From Pomacea canaliculata (Eukaryota; Mollusca; Gastropoda; Architaenioglossa; Ampullariidae): 64,000 bases of DNA. The notes under the pieces were generated by a model that was given only the letters and a program-made list of their open reading frames with translations, did no database searches and had not been told where the DNA came from. Made by a program: the position numbers and the translations under genes. Positions within the stretch are counted from its first letter, which is position 1, and each line of letters starts with the position of its first letter. The DNA lies in assembly GCF_003073045.1 (NCBI RefSeq), contig NC_037601.1, positions 5,177,872 to 5,241,871 on the forward strand, written 5' to 3'. Below are positions 45,801-56,500 of this stretch, piece after piece.

Positions 45801-48800
45801 TGACATTTTGGACCCAAGATAGGTGAAACTGTCAACTTCCTCAATCTCTTCTCCATTTAGTTTGATGCTGTCTTGGATTCTGGCGTTCACTCTCATACTT
45901 TTCGTTTTCTTTGTGCTGACCTTCAAGCCAAGGTTTCCAGCTGTTTCTGAGAAGGCCTTTGTTTTTTCCTGCATGTCTTGGTGGCGGTGTGACAGCAGGG
46001 CAATGTCATCAGCAAAGTCTAAGTCTTCTAGCGCTGTTGTTGCTGTCATAGTCATGGTCCATCTGATCCCTCTCCTCTCACTGTCGGTGGAAGTCTTCAT
46101 GATCCAGTCCATGGCCAGGATGAAGAGGAACGGCGACAGAATGCAGCCCTGCTTCACCCCGGTACCGACGTTGAAGGGGTCTGTGAGCTCCGTGTCACAG
46201 ACAACCTGGGATTTGAAATCGCTGTACAGCATTGCAATGACCTGAACAAGTTTTGCAGGGACTCCGTAATGTCTCAGGATCTTCCATAAGGACTCGCGGT
46301 GGATGCTGTCAAAAGCCTTCTCCAGGTCGATGAAATTGATGTACAGCGGTGTGTTCCATTCGTTGCTCTGCTCCAGAATCTGTCGCAGAATGAAGATGTG
46401 TTCAGAGCAGGATCGCCCAGGGCGAAATCCTGCTTGCTGTGGTCGGAGGTCTTTCTCAAGAGTTGCCGTCAGTCTTGACAAAACAATCTTGCTGAAGACC
46501 TTGCTGGTGAGGGAAAGAAGTGTTATGCCCCTCCAATTATTGCAGTCTCCAAGATCTCCTTTCTTGGGTAACTTGAAGATGAGCCCTGTCTTCCACGCAA
46601 CAGGGACCTGCCCTGATTCCCAAATTTGCCTGAAGATTTCAGTCAGCTTGGGAGCTGTCACATTTATATCTGCTTTCAACATCTCTGCTGTTATTCCATC
46701 TGCCCCTGGTGCTTTGCCGCTCTTCATTGTCTTGACTGCTGCTGTCACTTCTTCCAGGCTTGGTGGGTCTGTGCAGATGTCAAGGTCTATAGCTGCTGGC
46801 TGGATGTCTGCAAGCTGAGGGGGATCTGGTCTGTTCAGAACCGACTCAAAATGTTCCCTCCAGCGCTGTAGTTTTCCTGCCTCTCCCTCTATAACATTAC
46901 CGCTCATGTCTTTCACTGGAACATCACTGTTCTTAAACCTGTTGTTTAGCTGTTTGTTTATCTTGTACAGTGTCTTCAGGTCATTTTTACTTGCTGCATT
47001 TTCTGCTTCATCTGCCAGTTTCTCTATATGGTCTCTTTTGTTGGTTCTTGCCATTCTCTTTACCTCTTTGTTTAGTTTTGTATACCTTTGTCTGAGTTGT
47101 TCCTTCAGGCGTTCAGATCTGGTGCTGTTGATTCTTTGTTTGGCTGACTTTCTCTCTTCTATCTTCTTCCATGTCTCTTCTCTGATCCACTGTTCTTTCT
47201 TTTTCCGTTGGAAGCCCAGTATTTTCTCTCCTGATTCCTGTAAGACTCGATTGAAGTCGTCTAAGGTCATCTCTTGTTGGTCTCCTAGTGCCTGGAACCT
47301 GTTCTTTACTTCCATAGCAAAGGCCCTTTCGGTGGCTGGACTTTTCAGTTTGCCAGAGTCCACTCTCTGCTGACGTGCCTGTTTTCCTCGTGATCGACGC
47401 AGCTTCAGAGAAACTGTGGCTATCACAAGAGTGTGGTCACTGGCAATGTCTGCTCCTCTGTAGGCTCTAACATCTTGAAGTGAGCTCCTCCATTTTCGGT
47501 TGATGATGACATGGTCTATCTGGTTCTTTGTGATCCCATCTGGTGATGTCCATGTTGCCTTGTGGATGTCTTTGTGTGGGAAGAGTGTGCCTCCAATCAG
47601 TAGGTTGTTTTCTTCACAAAAGTCTGCCAGTCTCTCTCCGTTGTCATTGATGGTTCCGATTCCATGTTTGCCCATGACATGCTCCCTGTAGGTGTTGTCA
47701 CTTCCCACCTTGGCATTGAGATCACCGATGATGAGCAACATGTCATGGGCTGGAACGCTTTCTGAGGCTGCCTGGAGCTGATCGTAAAAAGCATCCTTGT
47801 CTTCTGCCTCAGAGTCATTTGTTGGTGCATAGCAGGCTAGCACTGTCAGCTTGGTGTACTTTGAATGGAATCTTGCTCTCAAAAGCCTGGGTCCATAAGG
47901 CTTCCATTCCAGCAGTGCCTTTTCCGTTTTCTTGTTGAGGAGTAGAGCTACTCCTTCAGAGTGCTGAGCGTCTGATCTTCCTGAGAACAAGATGGTATGT
48001 CCTGACGCTAGTCTCCTCTTTCCCGTGCCGGTCCATCTGACCTCACTGACTCCCAGGATGTCCAAGTTGTAGTTGTCAAACTCCTTAACTAATTGGAGCA
48101 TCCTGCCAGTCTGGTACAAGGTCTGGACGTTCCAGCACCCCACCCTCAACTTTTGCCTCGGCTTCAGTAAATCCGCTGTCGGGGCGCCAGCTCCCTTTCG
48201 GGTTTGGCTGTCGTCCATCATTAGTCCAGTCTCCTGGTGTGCTTCATTACCTTCGCCATCTGTGACGAGTTCTCTGGTTTTAGTTTCTGTAACATGATTT
48301 TTTTTTACATGGTGGGGTTGTTAGCCCTACCACAACCTATTTTACCTCTAGGTGAGGTGTCCACCTTAGTCGCCTCTTACGACATGCCTGGCTGGATGGC
48401 AGGGACCCTATTCTTACAATGCTTGCTAGGCAAGCATACCCCGGGGTCCCACAGGGGAACTGAATCAGTAGAGCAGCAAAATTTTTCATTTCCATTTGCA
48501 TGACAATAATTGTAACAATAATAGAAAAATGTAATCTCTATCATTAATCACTTTGCATTTCTCATAAAGCATATGCTAAAAAAGTATCATGTAGTTGTTT
48601 AGAACTCTAAACAGCTATTACAGCTAGACTTGTTTGTCAGCCCTTTATAATTATTATTTTGCAAAATTATTAGTTTTGTATTTAATAAGAGTGAATAGCA
48701 GATAATCAAATTTTTATTCTAATTATGCACATTTTTATAATTATTATTCCAAACACCCTTTACCATATCACAAAATCATTATTTGTTCAATTTTAATAAG

Positions 48801-50275
48801 TATATATAGCACAGGATCAAATTTTTATCCAAGTGCTCAGGCAAACAGAAGAATATAAAGACATATGTGAACAAGAATCAGGAAATATAAGAAACAGGAC
48901 TTACATAGCATTTATGCATTATAAATGGTGCTAATTAATTCAGTCTTTAATTTAAATGTTTAATAGCCTATATTATTTAAATATGTGAACTTTCCAAACT
49001 GCAAAAAACACACACACACACTGACATAGAGTTGTCATTAACTGCACATTTCTCTTAAGTACCAAATAAATGAGAGTTGCATAAAATGTCTCATTACACA
49101 CCTATTGTAGGGACTTCTGCAATGCATACTCTTCGTACAGCATTTGCAACACTGAAATGATCAACAAATAAATAGTACAAGTTTTTTTCATCGACTCAGC
49201 TTATTGAAACGGTGACTATTGATACTGTATGAGCTATCACCGTAGCTTTAAGTGCATGCCTAATGAACTTAACTTGCTTTCCTATAATAACAATAATAAT
49301 AAATGCAAAATTTGTAAAGCGTGTACTCACACTCCTAAAGAGTATGCTCTTAACGAAACATAGCATAAGAGGAACAGGAAAACAAACAAATAACATATAA
49401 GCTATGAAAGAATAAATAAATGAAGAATAAAATCAAATACAGAAAAACACAAAGAGCAACCAAATAACAAGAACAATAGCTGAGAGTAACATGATATTAC
49501 AAAAGGAAAGTGTGTGAAAAACTACTAGCATTATGGGAAAGGTTGTTAGGAGTAATGTTTACTGAAGAGGTGCATTTTCAGTGCACGTTTAAAGGATTCA
49601 ATAGTAGGTAGGTGGCTGATATGGAAAGGGAGAGAGTTCCATTGTTTTGCTGCACAATAACTAGAAATCCTGTGGCCATATGTTGCTATTTTGGTGACAG
49701 GTAGAGTAAGAAGACGACGTGCGGAGTTGTCTAGCTGGGACGTAAGGGAAGAGCAGTTCAGAGAAATAATCAGTGCAGGTGCCAGCAAAGAAATTAAAAC
49801 ACAGTACGGACAGTTTGTACTGGATGCGAGAACGGATGGGAAACCAGTCTAGAAAACGAATGAGAGGGGTGGCGTGGTCCCGCTTCCTAGCTCTAACCAC
49901 CAGACGTGCAGCAGAGTTCGGTACTTTCTGTAATTTGTGAAAGAAGGTATTGCAAGGAGTTGCAGTAATCAAGTCTGGATAAGCAATTGGTTGCATATTA
50001 CATTACAAAACTAGTACACTGAAACTATGCATAACAATATCACATCACTTCAAAAGTACCAAGATCACTGCATCTTAAGCAAGTCTTTATCCCCATCAGT
50101 TATATACCTTTAGACCTCCTCAGAGCAATACCAACATTAATGGACAGAACGCATTTTATATAACACATAAGAAGCAACTGCAGACTTACCTAAGATCTGT
50201 ATCTTCAATAATATACTTTATATTTTCTTCTGTAAGCTCAGTAATAGTTACAGTAGGCTGATTTGCATACGGCAT
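42809..50275 (-). CDS. POLR2C: RNA polymerase II subunit RPB3
   Basis: Eight coding exons (transcription order): 50190-50275, 49102-49151, 44950-45071, 44484-44612, 44203-44251, 43504-43672, 43206-43249, 42809-42990. They join into 831 nt (276 residues; animal RPB3 is about 275). It begins [20 protein letters not shown] and ends QNDVLTIS. The zinc-site cysteines [11 protein letters not shown] lie in exon 4, and the RPB11-facing regions ([29 protein letters not shown]) are intact. RPB3 is the alpha-like assembly subunit that dimerises with RPB11 in the polymerase core in the nucleus. All splice borders are GT-AG. Exon 5 and the exon 7/8 junction ([12 protein letters not shown]) are the least conserved stretches. 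It is divergent from RPRD1B. Intron 1 holds a CR1-like fragment and intron 2 (4 kb) an intact LINE in the same orientation. Confidence 0.95.
45249..48221 (-). CDS. RTE-like endonuclease-reverse transcriptase ORF
   Basis: 990 residues, no interruption. The N-terminal apurinic-type endonuclease includes [17 protein letters not shown] (25-41), IGDLNAKVG (165-173) and SDHTLV (261-266). A basic linker follows (about 340-400). The reverse transcriptase is at about 480-800, with [31 protein letters not shown], the catalytic FADDIALL (736-743, Asp738-Asp739) and [11 protein letters not shown]. The C-terminal region has [12 protein letters not shown] and [12 protein letters not shown]. It nicks target DNA and primes cDNA synthesis from its own RNA. 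All catalytic motifs I can check are present, so it may be competent. Antisense ORFs over this span are shadows. Confidence 0.95.
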   Translation of the reverse strand: MMDDSQTRKGAGAPTADLLKPRQKLRVGCWNVQTLYQTGRMLQLVKEFDNYNLDILGVSEVRWTGTGKRRLASGHTILFSGRSDAQHSEGVALLLNKKTEKALLEWKPYGPRLLRARFHSKYTKLTVLACYAPTNDSEAEDKDAFYDQLQAASESVPAHDMLLIIGDLNAKVGSDNTYREHVMGKHGIGTINDNGERLADFCEENNLLIGGTLFPHKDIHKATWTSPDGITKNQIDHVIINRKWRSSLQDVRAYRGADIASDHTLVIATVSLKLRRSRGKQARQQRVDSGKLKSPATERAFAMEVKNRFQALGDQQEMTLDDFNRVLQESGEKILGFQRKKKEQWIREETWKKIEERKSAKQRINSTRSERLKEQLRQRYTKLNKEVKRMARTNKRDHIEKLADEAENAASKNDLKTLYKINKQLNNRFKNSDVPVKDMSGNVIEGEAGKLQRWREHFESVLNRPDPPQLADIQPAAIDLDICTDPPSLEEVTAAVKTMKSGKAPGADGITAEMLKADINVTAPKLTEIFRQIWESGQVPVAWKTGLIFKLPKKGDLGDCNNWRGITLLSLTSKVFSKIVLSRLTATLEKDLRPQQAGFRPGRSCSEHIFILRQILEQSNEWNTPLYINFIDLEKAFDSIHRESLWKILRHYGVPAKLVQVIAMLYSDFKSQVVCDTELTDPFNVGTGVKQGCILSPFLFILAMDWIMKTSTDSERRGIRWTMTMTATTALEDLDFADDIALLSHRHQDMQEKTKAFSETAGNLGLKVSTKKTKSMRVNARIQDSIKLNGEEIEEVDSFTYLGSKMSNTGDAEVEIRARLAKASQAFASLRSTWKAKNISQKIKLRIFKSNVISTLLYGSESWKMTKTISNKLDVFQNRCLRRILNIFWPNTITNEELHRRTETESITTQVQRRRWRWIGHVLRQQTADLSRVALRWTPDGRRKRGRPKETWRRTVEREMKGKGWTWGHLERVSADRHRWRTLVEALCAT
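48419..48437. repeat. 8-bp-stem hairpin in the LINE 5' leader
   Basis: ATGCTTGC-TAG-GCAAGCAT is a perfect inverted repeat within 40 bp of the element's 5' end. It may form a stem-loop in the LINE RNA. Confidence 0.5.
49281..49996 (-). mobile_element. CR1/L2-like LINE fragment, 5' truncated
   Basis: Minus-strand frames read [40 protein letters not shown], then after a frameshift [22 protein letters not shown]. This is the C-terminal reverse-transcriptase tail of CR1/L2-like LINEs. The 3' end carries GTACACGCTTTACAAATTTTG and a TTATTATTATT tail. Located in POLR2C intron 1. Inactive. Confidence 0.85.
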
Positions 50276-50568
50276 TTTACCAGTGTAGGTTTTGAAAAAT
50301 GTAAATAAAGTGCGATGTGTACAAGTTCGCGTTCTTCTGCCGGAAGTAAGGGGATCACCTCTTAATCGGAAATCAGTTTTGTGATACAAAATGGTTATGT
50401 TTGTAATTTAAACTCTTAAATTAAGTTTTATATATCATAACATAATTTTCAACTGTAAAATGCTTAGATATGGGAATAACAATAGAATTTATAAACTATT
50501 TTCCTTTCGTTGCATCAAGCGCCTAATTTTTTTTTAAGGGAGAAATCATTAATCTAACACAACACAAA
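50276..50568. promoter_or_regulatory. Divergent promoter region, POLR2C / RPRD1B
   Basis: The two start codons face away from each other across 293 bp, which must hold both 5' untranslated regions and promoters. A GCCGGAAGTAA ETS/GABP-type site lies at 50339-50349, a common element in bidirectional housekeeping promoters. No TATA box is evident. Shared control is inferred. Confidence 0.7.
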
Positions 50569-53500
50569 ATGTCTTCGTTTTCGGATCCAAACCTTGTGAA
50601 AAAGCTGGGAGAATTGAACAATACACAGCAAAGCATCCAGACTTTGTCATTGTGGTTGATTCATCACCGAAAGCATGCTCCATCAATCGTTAAAATATGG
50701 CACCGTGAACTGATCAAAGGTGAGTGCATCGGCTGTTTTGGGTTTCTATGCCAACTTTGCGATGCATCTTTCTACAGCGGGCACACAAGCATTGCAATTT
50801 AATTGTAATCACTTTATCATAAAAACACAATAGATGTATTGACAGATTAATGACCAGTATAAAGACTGGTAAAAATTCCAAATTTAGGGAGTTTGTAACT
50901 GAGCCGCTACGTTCCAGTTGTTTTTTTTTTTTTTTACATGCCAGTGTAATCAGCATAGCATGGTAGTTCTTGTTTAATTCTATACTTTTTCACCAGTATT
51001 AATTGTATAGTGATAATGAGAAATTTTCTTCACATTGTAAGAAAATATAACTACTCAGCTTCAACATTATTATTCAAAATAAGCACTATATCATTAAACA
51101 CATGTTTATTAACATTAGTGAAGTTATCCAGTTGCACAAAAATCTGGATCTTCGGGATTAAGAAGTTGCTGGAAAAGTTTCCCTACTTTCAAAAGAGGGT
51201 TTTTGTTTGTTTGATTGTTGGAAATGTCTAAAGGGAACAAGACTAAAAGTTTGTTGGTAAGAGCTGGGAAATATGCATCTGTGATATCTAATTAAAACAT
51301 TTTTTTTCAAGGTTGTTCTTGCCATATTTGACTAGGCTTTCTCCAGTACAAGAGTGGAACCTTTTATTATTGACCAGTGTTGTTTGTCATTTCCAGTGGC
51401 CCACATTCAGTGCCATTTACAGATTAATAAAGTTATACAGTGCTGTAGTAACATTCACTTAAGGTCTGTAGCCGGACTGACCCTCGCCAAAGGCTAACAC
51501 CGCACGACCCTACATTAGCACCTAATCAGTCTGTTCCTCTTTGGTGTTCCAGGGAAGAGGATGGAAGTTCCCAAGGAGAATTTTCCACTAAAAATTCTAG
51601 CTCTCTGGTACATCGGGTGCGTTGTCTAGTCTCTACCTCACGTTGTGTTCTTTTTTCCTATCCACCCACTACGCATCCGCACTCAGCCGACCTTGGAGTC
51701 CACAAAAGACCCTGCTTTACTTGCTCAGACTAAAGTGTCTTTTCTATCGGTGCATCAGTTCCCATGATCTTCAGGTGTGTTCTCTCTGCTGTTGGGTCAC
51801 GACTACACGGACAACATCAATCTCACTCGCACTAGTGATACACATTCATCTCATTCACACGACGAGGACACATGTACAACACACTAGCATTTGTTCAGAC
51901 TAACGCTCACACTGATAAATAGGTTCAAAGACATATATTTAATTGCATAATTTACACATACAACTACTATATCTATTCTAATCTACCTAGCCTACCAAAA
52001 CCTAGCACCTAACTCCCTGGGGTGGGGAAAGAGGTGGTTGAGTGAGGTGAGCCGCTTCTCAGCGGACTAAAACACCTTGCAGCAAAATGGTACTTCTCGC
52101 TCGCTCAGGACCCAATGTTTTACTGCTTTTCCAAGTAGGAACGGTTCCCATGCCGGGAAAACAGGTGCAAGCGCTTTTCCCCACCATTAAAGGCAGGCTC
52201 AAAGTGCTTTACTAAAAAGAAAAACTCACAAAGATAATAATAATGAATGCTGGTCTGAAAAACAGTAATGTTCAGTGTTCTTATCATTATTTACGCTTGC
52301 TCCCTTCCTGCCAGCACCAGAATTTGAAGTTGATCTTCACAAAGCAAGGATTGGTAAAAGCAGTGTCTTGAATTTCAAATGTAGACCAGTAAAAGAAAGA
52401 TTTATCGAAATACTGAATTGGAAGTTTTAGGGCAAAAAAGTTGAGAACAGAGCACAGTCCTGGCACTGAAGAAGCAAAGGAGACAGCAGGCCAGTGACAC
52501 ACAGGGAACAAGATGGAGGATAAAACAAACACATCTTATCACCAGATGGCATTGCTGAAACACATACATCCAGAATTTAATCTACAAAACATGTAGCAAT
52601 ATACGTGGTCTGCAAATGTAAATGAGTACCTTTGAAAACCTCTAACTACTCATTGATAGAAGACAACAGCAAGAAAGCCAATCTCTGCTCCAGATTGGCT
52701 ACCTGTGCTTGCTATATTTTGTCTCTATTTCATTGTTTGTTGAATGTCTTGTCAGTGACAATTTTGCTTTCTATCACCAAATTTGTTAATAACAGTCTAT
52801 CAGGCAGCTTATTTCCACTCCTCTCCAGAATCTTAGAAAAAATGTTTCTCAAACACTTCAATGATCACTCTTTGCTTGCCTCTCAGCAATCAGCCAAATG
52901 TCCATCACACATCACTGAGACTGCAGTGCAAAGTTATACATTTCATCTTGCTAGATCTTGATCATGGAGATCTGTCTGTTTTGACTCTGCTTGATGTCAG
53001 TCAAGTTTTGACCACACCATAGTTGCACCATAGAGGCATTACGGAGTCCCTGCAAAACTTGTTCAGGTCATTGCAATGCTGTACAGCGATTTCAAATCCC
53101 AGGTTGTCTGTGACACAGAGCTCACAGACCCCTTCAACGTCAGTACTGGGGTGAAGCAGGGCTGCATTCTGTCCCCGTTCCTCTTCATCCTGGCCATGGA
53201 CTGGATCATGAAGACTTCCACCGACAGCGAGAGGAGAGGGATCAGATGGACCATGACTATGACAGCAACAACAGCACTGGAAGACTTGGACTTTGCTGAT
53301 GACATTGCCCTGCTGTCACACCGCCACCAAGACATGCAGGAAAAAACAAAGGCCTTCTCAGAAACAGCTGGAAACCTTGGCTTGAAGGTCAGCACAAAAA
53401 AGACTAACAGTATGAGAGTGAACGCCAGAGTCCAAGACAGCATCAAACTAAATGGAGAAGAGATTGAGGAAGTTGACAGTTTCACCTATCTTGGGTCCAA

Positions 53501-56500
53501 AATGTCAAACACCGGGGATGCGGAGGTGGAGATTCGAGCCCGACTGGCGAAAGCCAGTCAGGCCTTTGCCTCACTCAGGAGCACATGGAAGGCAAAAAAC
53601 ATCAGCCAGAAGATCAAGCTGAGAATCTTCAAGTCAAATGTGATCAGCACCCTCCTTTAGGGATCAGAATCTTGGAAGATGACCAAAACCATCAGTAACA
53701 AGCTTGACGTCTTCCAAAACAGATGCCTCAGGCGCATACTTAACATCTTTTGGCCAAACACCATCACCAACGAAGAACTCCACCGAAGAAGTGAAACCGA
53801 GTCCATCACCACGCAGGTTCAACGAAGGCGTTGGCGATGGATTGGACATGTGCTCCGCCAGCAGACAGCAGACCTTCCCAGAGTCGCCCTACGATGGACT
53901 CCAGACGGCCGAAGAAAACGAGGCCGCCCAAAGGAAACTTGGAGAAGAACAGTGGAAAGGGAGATGAAAGGAAAGGGCTGGACATGGGGTCACCTAGAAC
54001 GTGTTTCAGCCGATCGACATCGGTGGCGGACTCTGGTTGAGGCCTTATGTGCAACCTGATGCACAAAGAGGGATAGATAGATAGATAGATAGTTGCGATT
54101 TCCTCAGTTGCCACTAGTCTCTGCTCTGGAACCATTCTTTGCTTGTCTGGTCGCTATGTGATTAGTCGAACTCAGTTTTTATCAGCAATGTTTTATCTGA
54201 TCCATCTGTTCTTTCTTTTAAAAGGATCTGTTTCTTCAACTAGTCCTACTCATCGTGTGTACCTAATCACTCTGTTTCCTTCTTGACACTCATATCATTT
54301 TTTCCAGTCATTTACTGATGACACACAGCTTTGTACCTTATGACATAACTTTGACATTAACAACTATCAATAGACTGGAATGGTGTATCACAGACGTGAA
54401 GTCTTGAATAATCAGCAGCAAACTGAAATCAGATGACATGCCTCCACCATATCATTCATCTGTGTCATTTGGCTTATGCAGCTGTGCCTTCATCCTGTAC
54501 CTTGATGTTTAAGCAACAAAGATACTGGTTTCTTCTGGTTCTTTCCTCTGCTTTCTGTCTGTCCATGCCACATGATTGACAAACTACAGAGTGCTCAAAA
54601 CTGGATAGCATACCTTTTTTCGCAAGTCCAGAAAGTCTTATCACATCACATCTCTTCTCTTCATTATCCACTGGCTGCCTGTTCAAGCCCAAGTTGATGA
54701 CAAGCTAGCTGTGATATGACATAACTTTATCTGTGGTTCCTCACCTCCATGTGCCACTTCCTCTGTTATATTCATTGTTTACTCTCCATCGAGGCACCTT
54801 TATTTCTCAGCAAACCACATTACTCTCCATCGAGACACCTTTATTTCTCAGCAAACCACATTATCTTACACCTGCCAAAAATTTCACCGTTTAGCGAACA
54901 ATCCTTCTCTTACACTGTATGTAACTATGGAACTTGCTGGGACTAGCCTCTATTAGTTTTCTCAAATCATCTAAAGAGTTTATAGGCAGTCCTTATTATA
55001 TGGGACATCCTAAATGTTTGTATCTCCTGACCCAAACGTTGTAAACCATTTTTACACTCTTTTTTTCTTCAGCGTACAGCATCACCAAAGATGTTTGTAT
55101 ATTGCAAGCTGCCTCCATTGCTCAATTGCACAAATTGAACAGTACTATATAAATATAATTCTGATGTAAACCACAATGCTGGTATTGCTTGCTGAAGTTC
55201 ACATTTTTTTTTTTTTTTTTTTTTTGTTTCAGCACGACCGAGCAAGAAGTTGACATTTATTTACCTTGCCAATGATGTCATTCAAAACAGCAAAAAGAAG
55301 GGACCAGAGTTTGCCAAAAACTTTGAAACTGTCTTACCAGATGCTTTCACTAATGCCTCAAGGTATAAGTAGTAATAAATTGTTAGCATAAAAAATCAAA
55401 TTATGAAAAGAAGAGAAATGTGACTAAATTTAGCTAAGCCACATGACAGAAATCAATTTTGAGAAAAAGATGGGTGTTTTTTAATCCTTTTTGGAACAAA
55501 GGGCTGCTTGCTATCTTAGGATCAACACTGTCAAGCAGTTATTGAACACATTTTGATGTATACCACCAAAAGCAACAGTGATAAAAAGAGGTGTCCTTCA
55601 AAAAGTCATTGGCTACTGTCCACCCAACTTTTCATCAGTACACCAGATTGTTCAGTGGTGTGTAAGAGCCTAATGATGACTCCATCTTATTTCACCCAGC
55701 CATTGTTGTTTAAACTTCATCCCCCCCCCCCTCCAATGAGGCAGGCATTTAAGACCTTGTAAGCTGGGACTTATTTTACAACACTGTTCCCTAAACACTG
55801 ATATTAGCAGATAACTTTACATGTTAGTTTTGTATCTTTTCTCCTATTTTGTGTCCAGATTAGCATCTGGAAAGATAAAACATTTTGCTCATTAATTGAT
55901 TGTATGTTTCTAGGTGTGTAAGAGGTCTCAGAAGTCCAAGCATATGAGATAAATATGAACGATATCTTGCTATTCCAGTACCATTATTTTATTTTCTTGT
56001 TACCTTGTCTAGGGGTTCAGAGGAGAAGACAAAGCAGTCTCTAGAGAGAGTGCTAAGTATCTGGCAAGAGCGTGGTGTCTACGACAAGCATTTTATCCAG
56101 AAGCTGAGACATTCATTAGGTAAATGGGAAACAGTTTTCTATCCATTATTTGTAATATGTAGCATAAAATAGTACGTTAAACTGAATGTTTTTGTGACAT
56201 TCTTTGTACTCAAATAAAAATAAATTGATAAAACTGTTTATTATGTTTCAGATGGAAAACCAGATGTGCCTAAAGTTGAAAAATTTGAAGAAAAACCTAT
56301 TTTGTCTGAAAAACCAGGCAAGAAGAGTAAAAGACAGATAGAGCCAGAATTATCTTTGCTTGAGGAGGTGGAATCCATGCAAGCACATATAAATGCTGAA
56401 GCTGTTGATGTAAGTCATTCTGTTAAAGTACTTTCATATTTACAGTGCCCTAGTTAGTAGTAAAAGGGGTGTTGTGTGATTTTTATTTGCTTTTATTTAT

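Larger units (their letters stand above)
45224..48457 (-). mobile_element. Full-length RTE-like LINE with target duplication
   Basis: A 3234-bp element in POLR2C intron 2. The 12-bp sequence AACTGAATCAGT is repeated exactly at 45212-45223 and 48458-48469, marking both ends. It has a 236-bp 5' leader, one ORF (45249-48221) and a very short 3' end with (ATAG)n. Length, single ORF, absence of ORF1 and the microsatellite tail fit the RTE clade. The intact ORF and perfect duplication suggest recent insertion. Confidence 0.95.
52640..55163 (+). mobile_element. Decayed CR1/L2-like LINE split by a younger LINE
   Basis: Before the break, frames read SRILEKMFLKHFNDHSLLAS and SVLTLLDVSQVFDHTI (fingers and palm of the reverse transcriptase). 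After it, INRLEWCITDVKS, LHWLPVQAQVDDKLAVI and SFSYTVCNYGTCWD continue in the expected order, and TATATAAATATAATTC near 55147-55163 ends it. Many stops and frameshifts. It sits in RPRD1B intron 1, plus orientation, interrupted at about 53030-54093. Confidence 0.75.

Noticed and set aside
45823-47373. Plus-strand ORFs of 140-171 residues
   Set aside because: Antisense shadows of the intact LINE ORF; similar shadows occur over the second copy.
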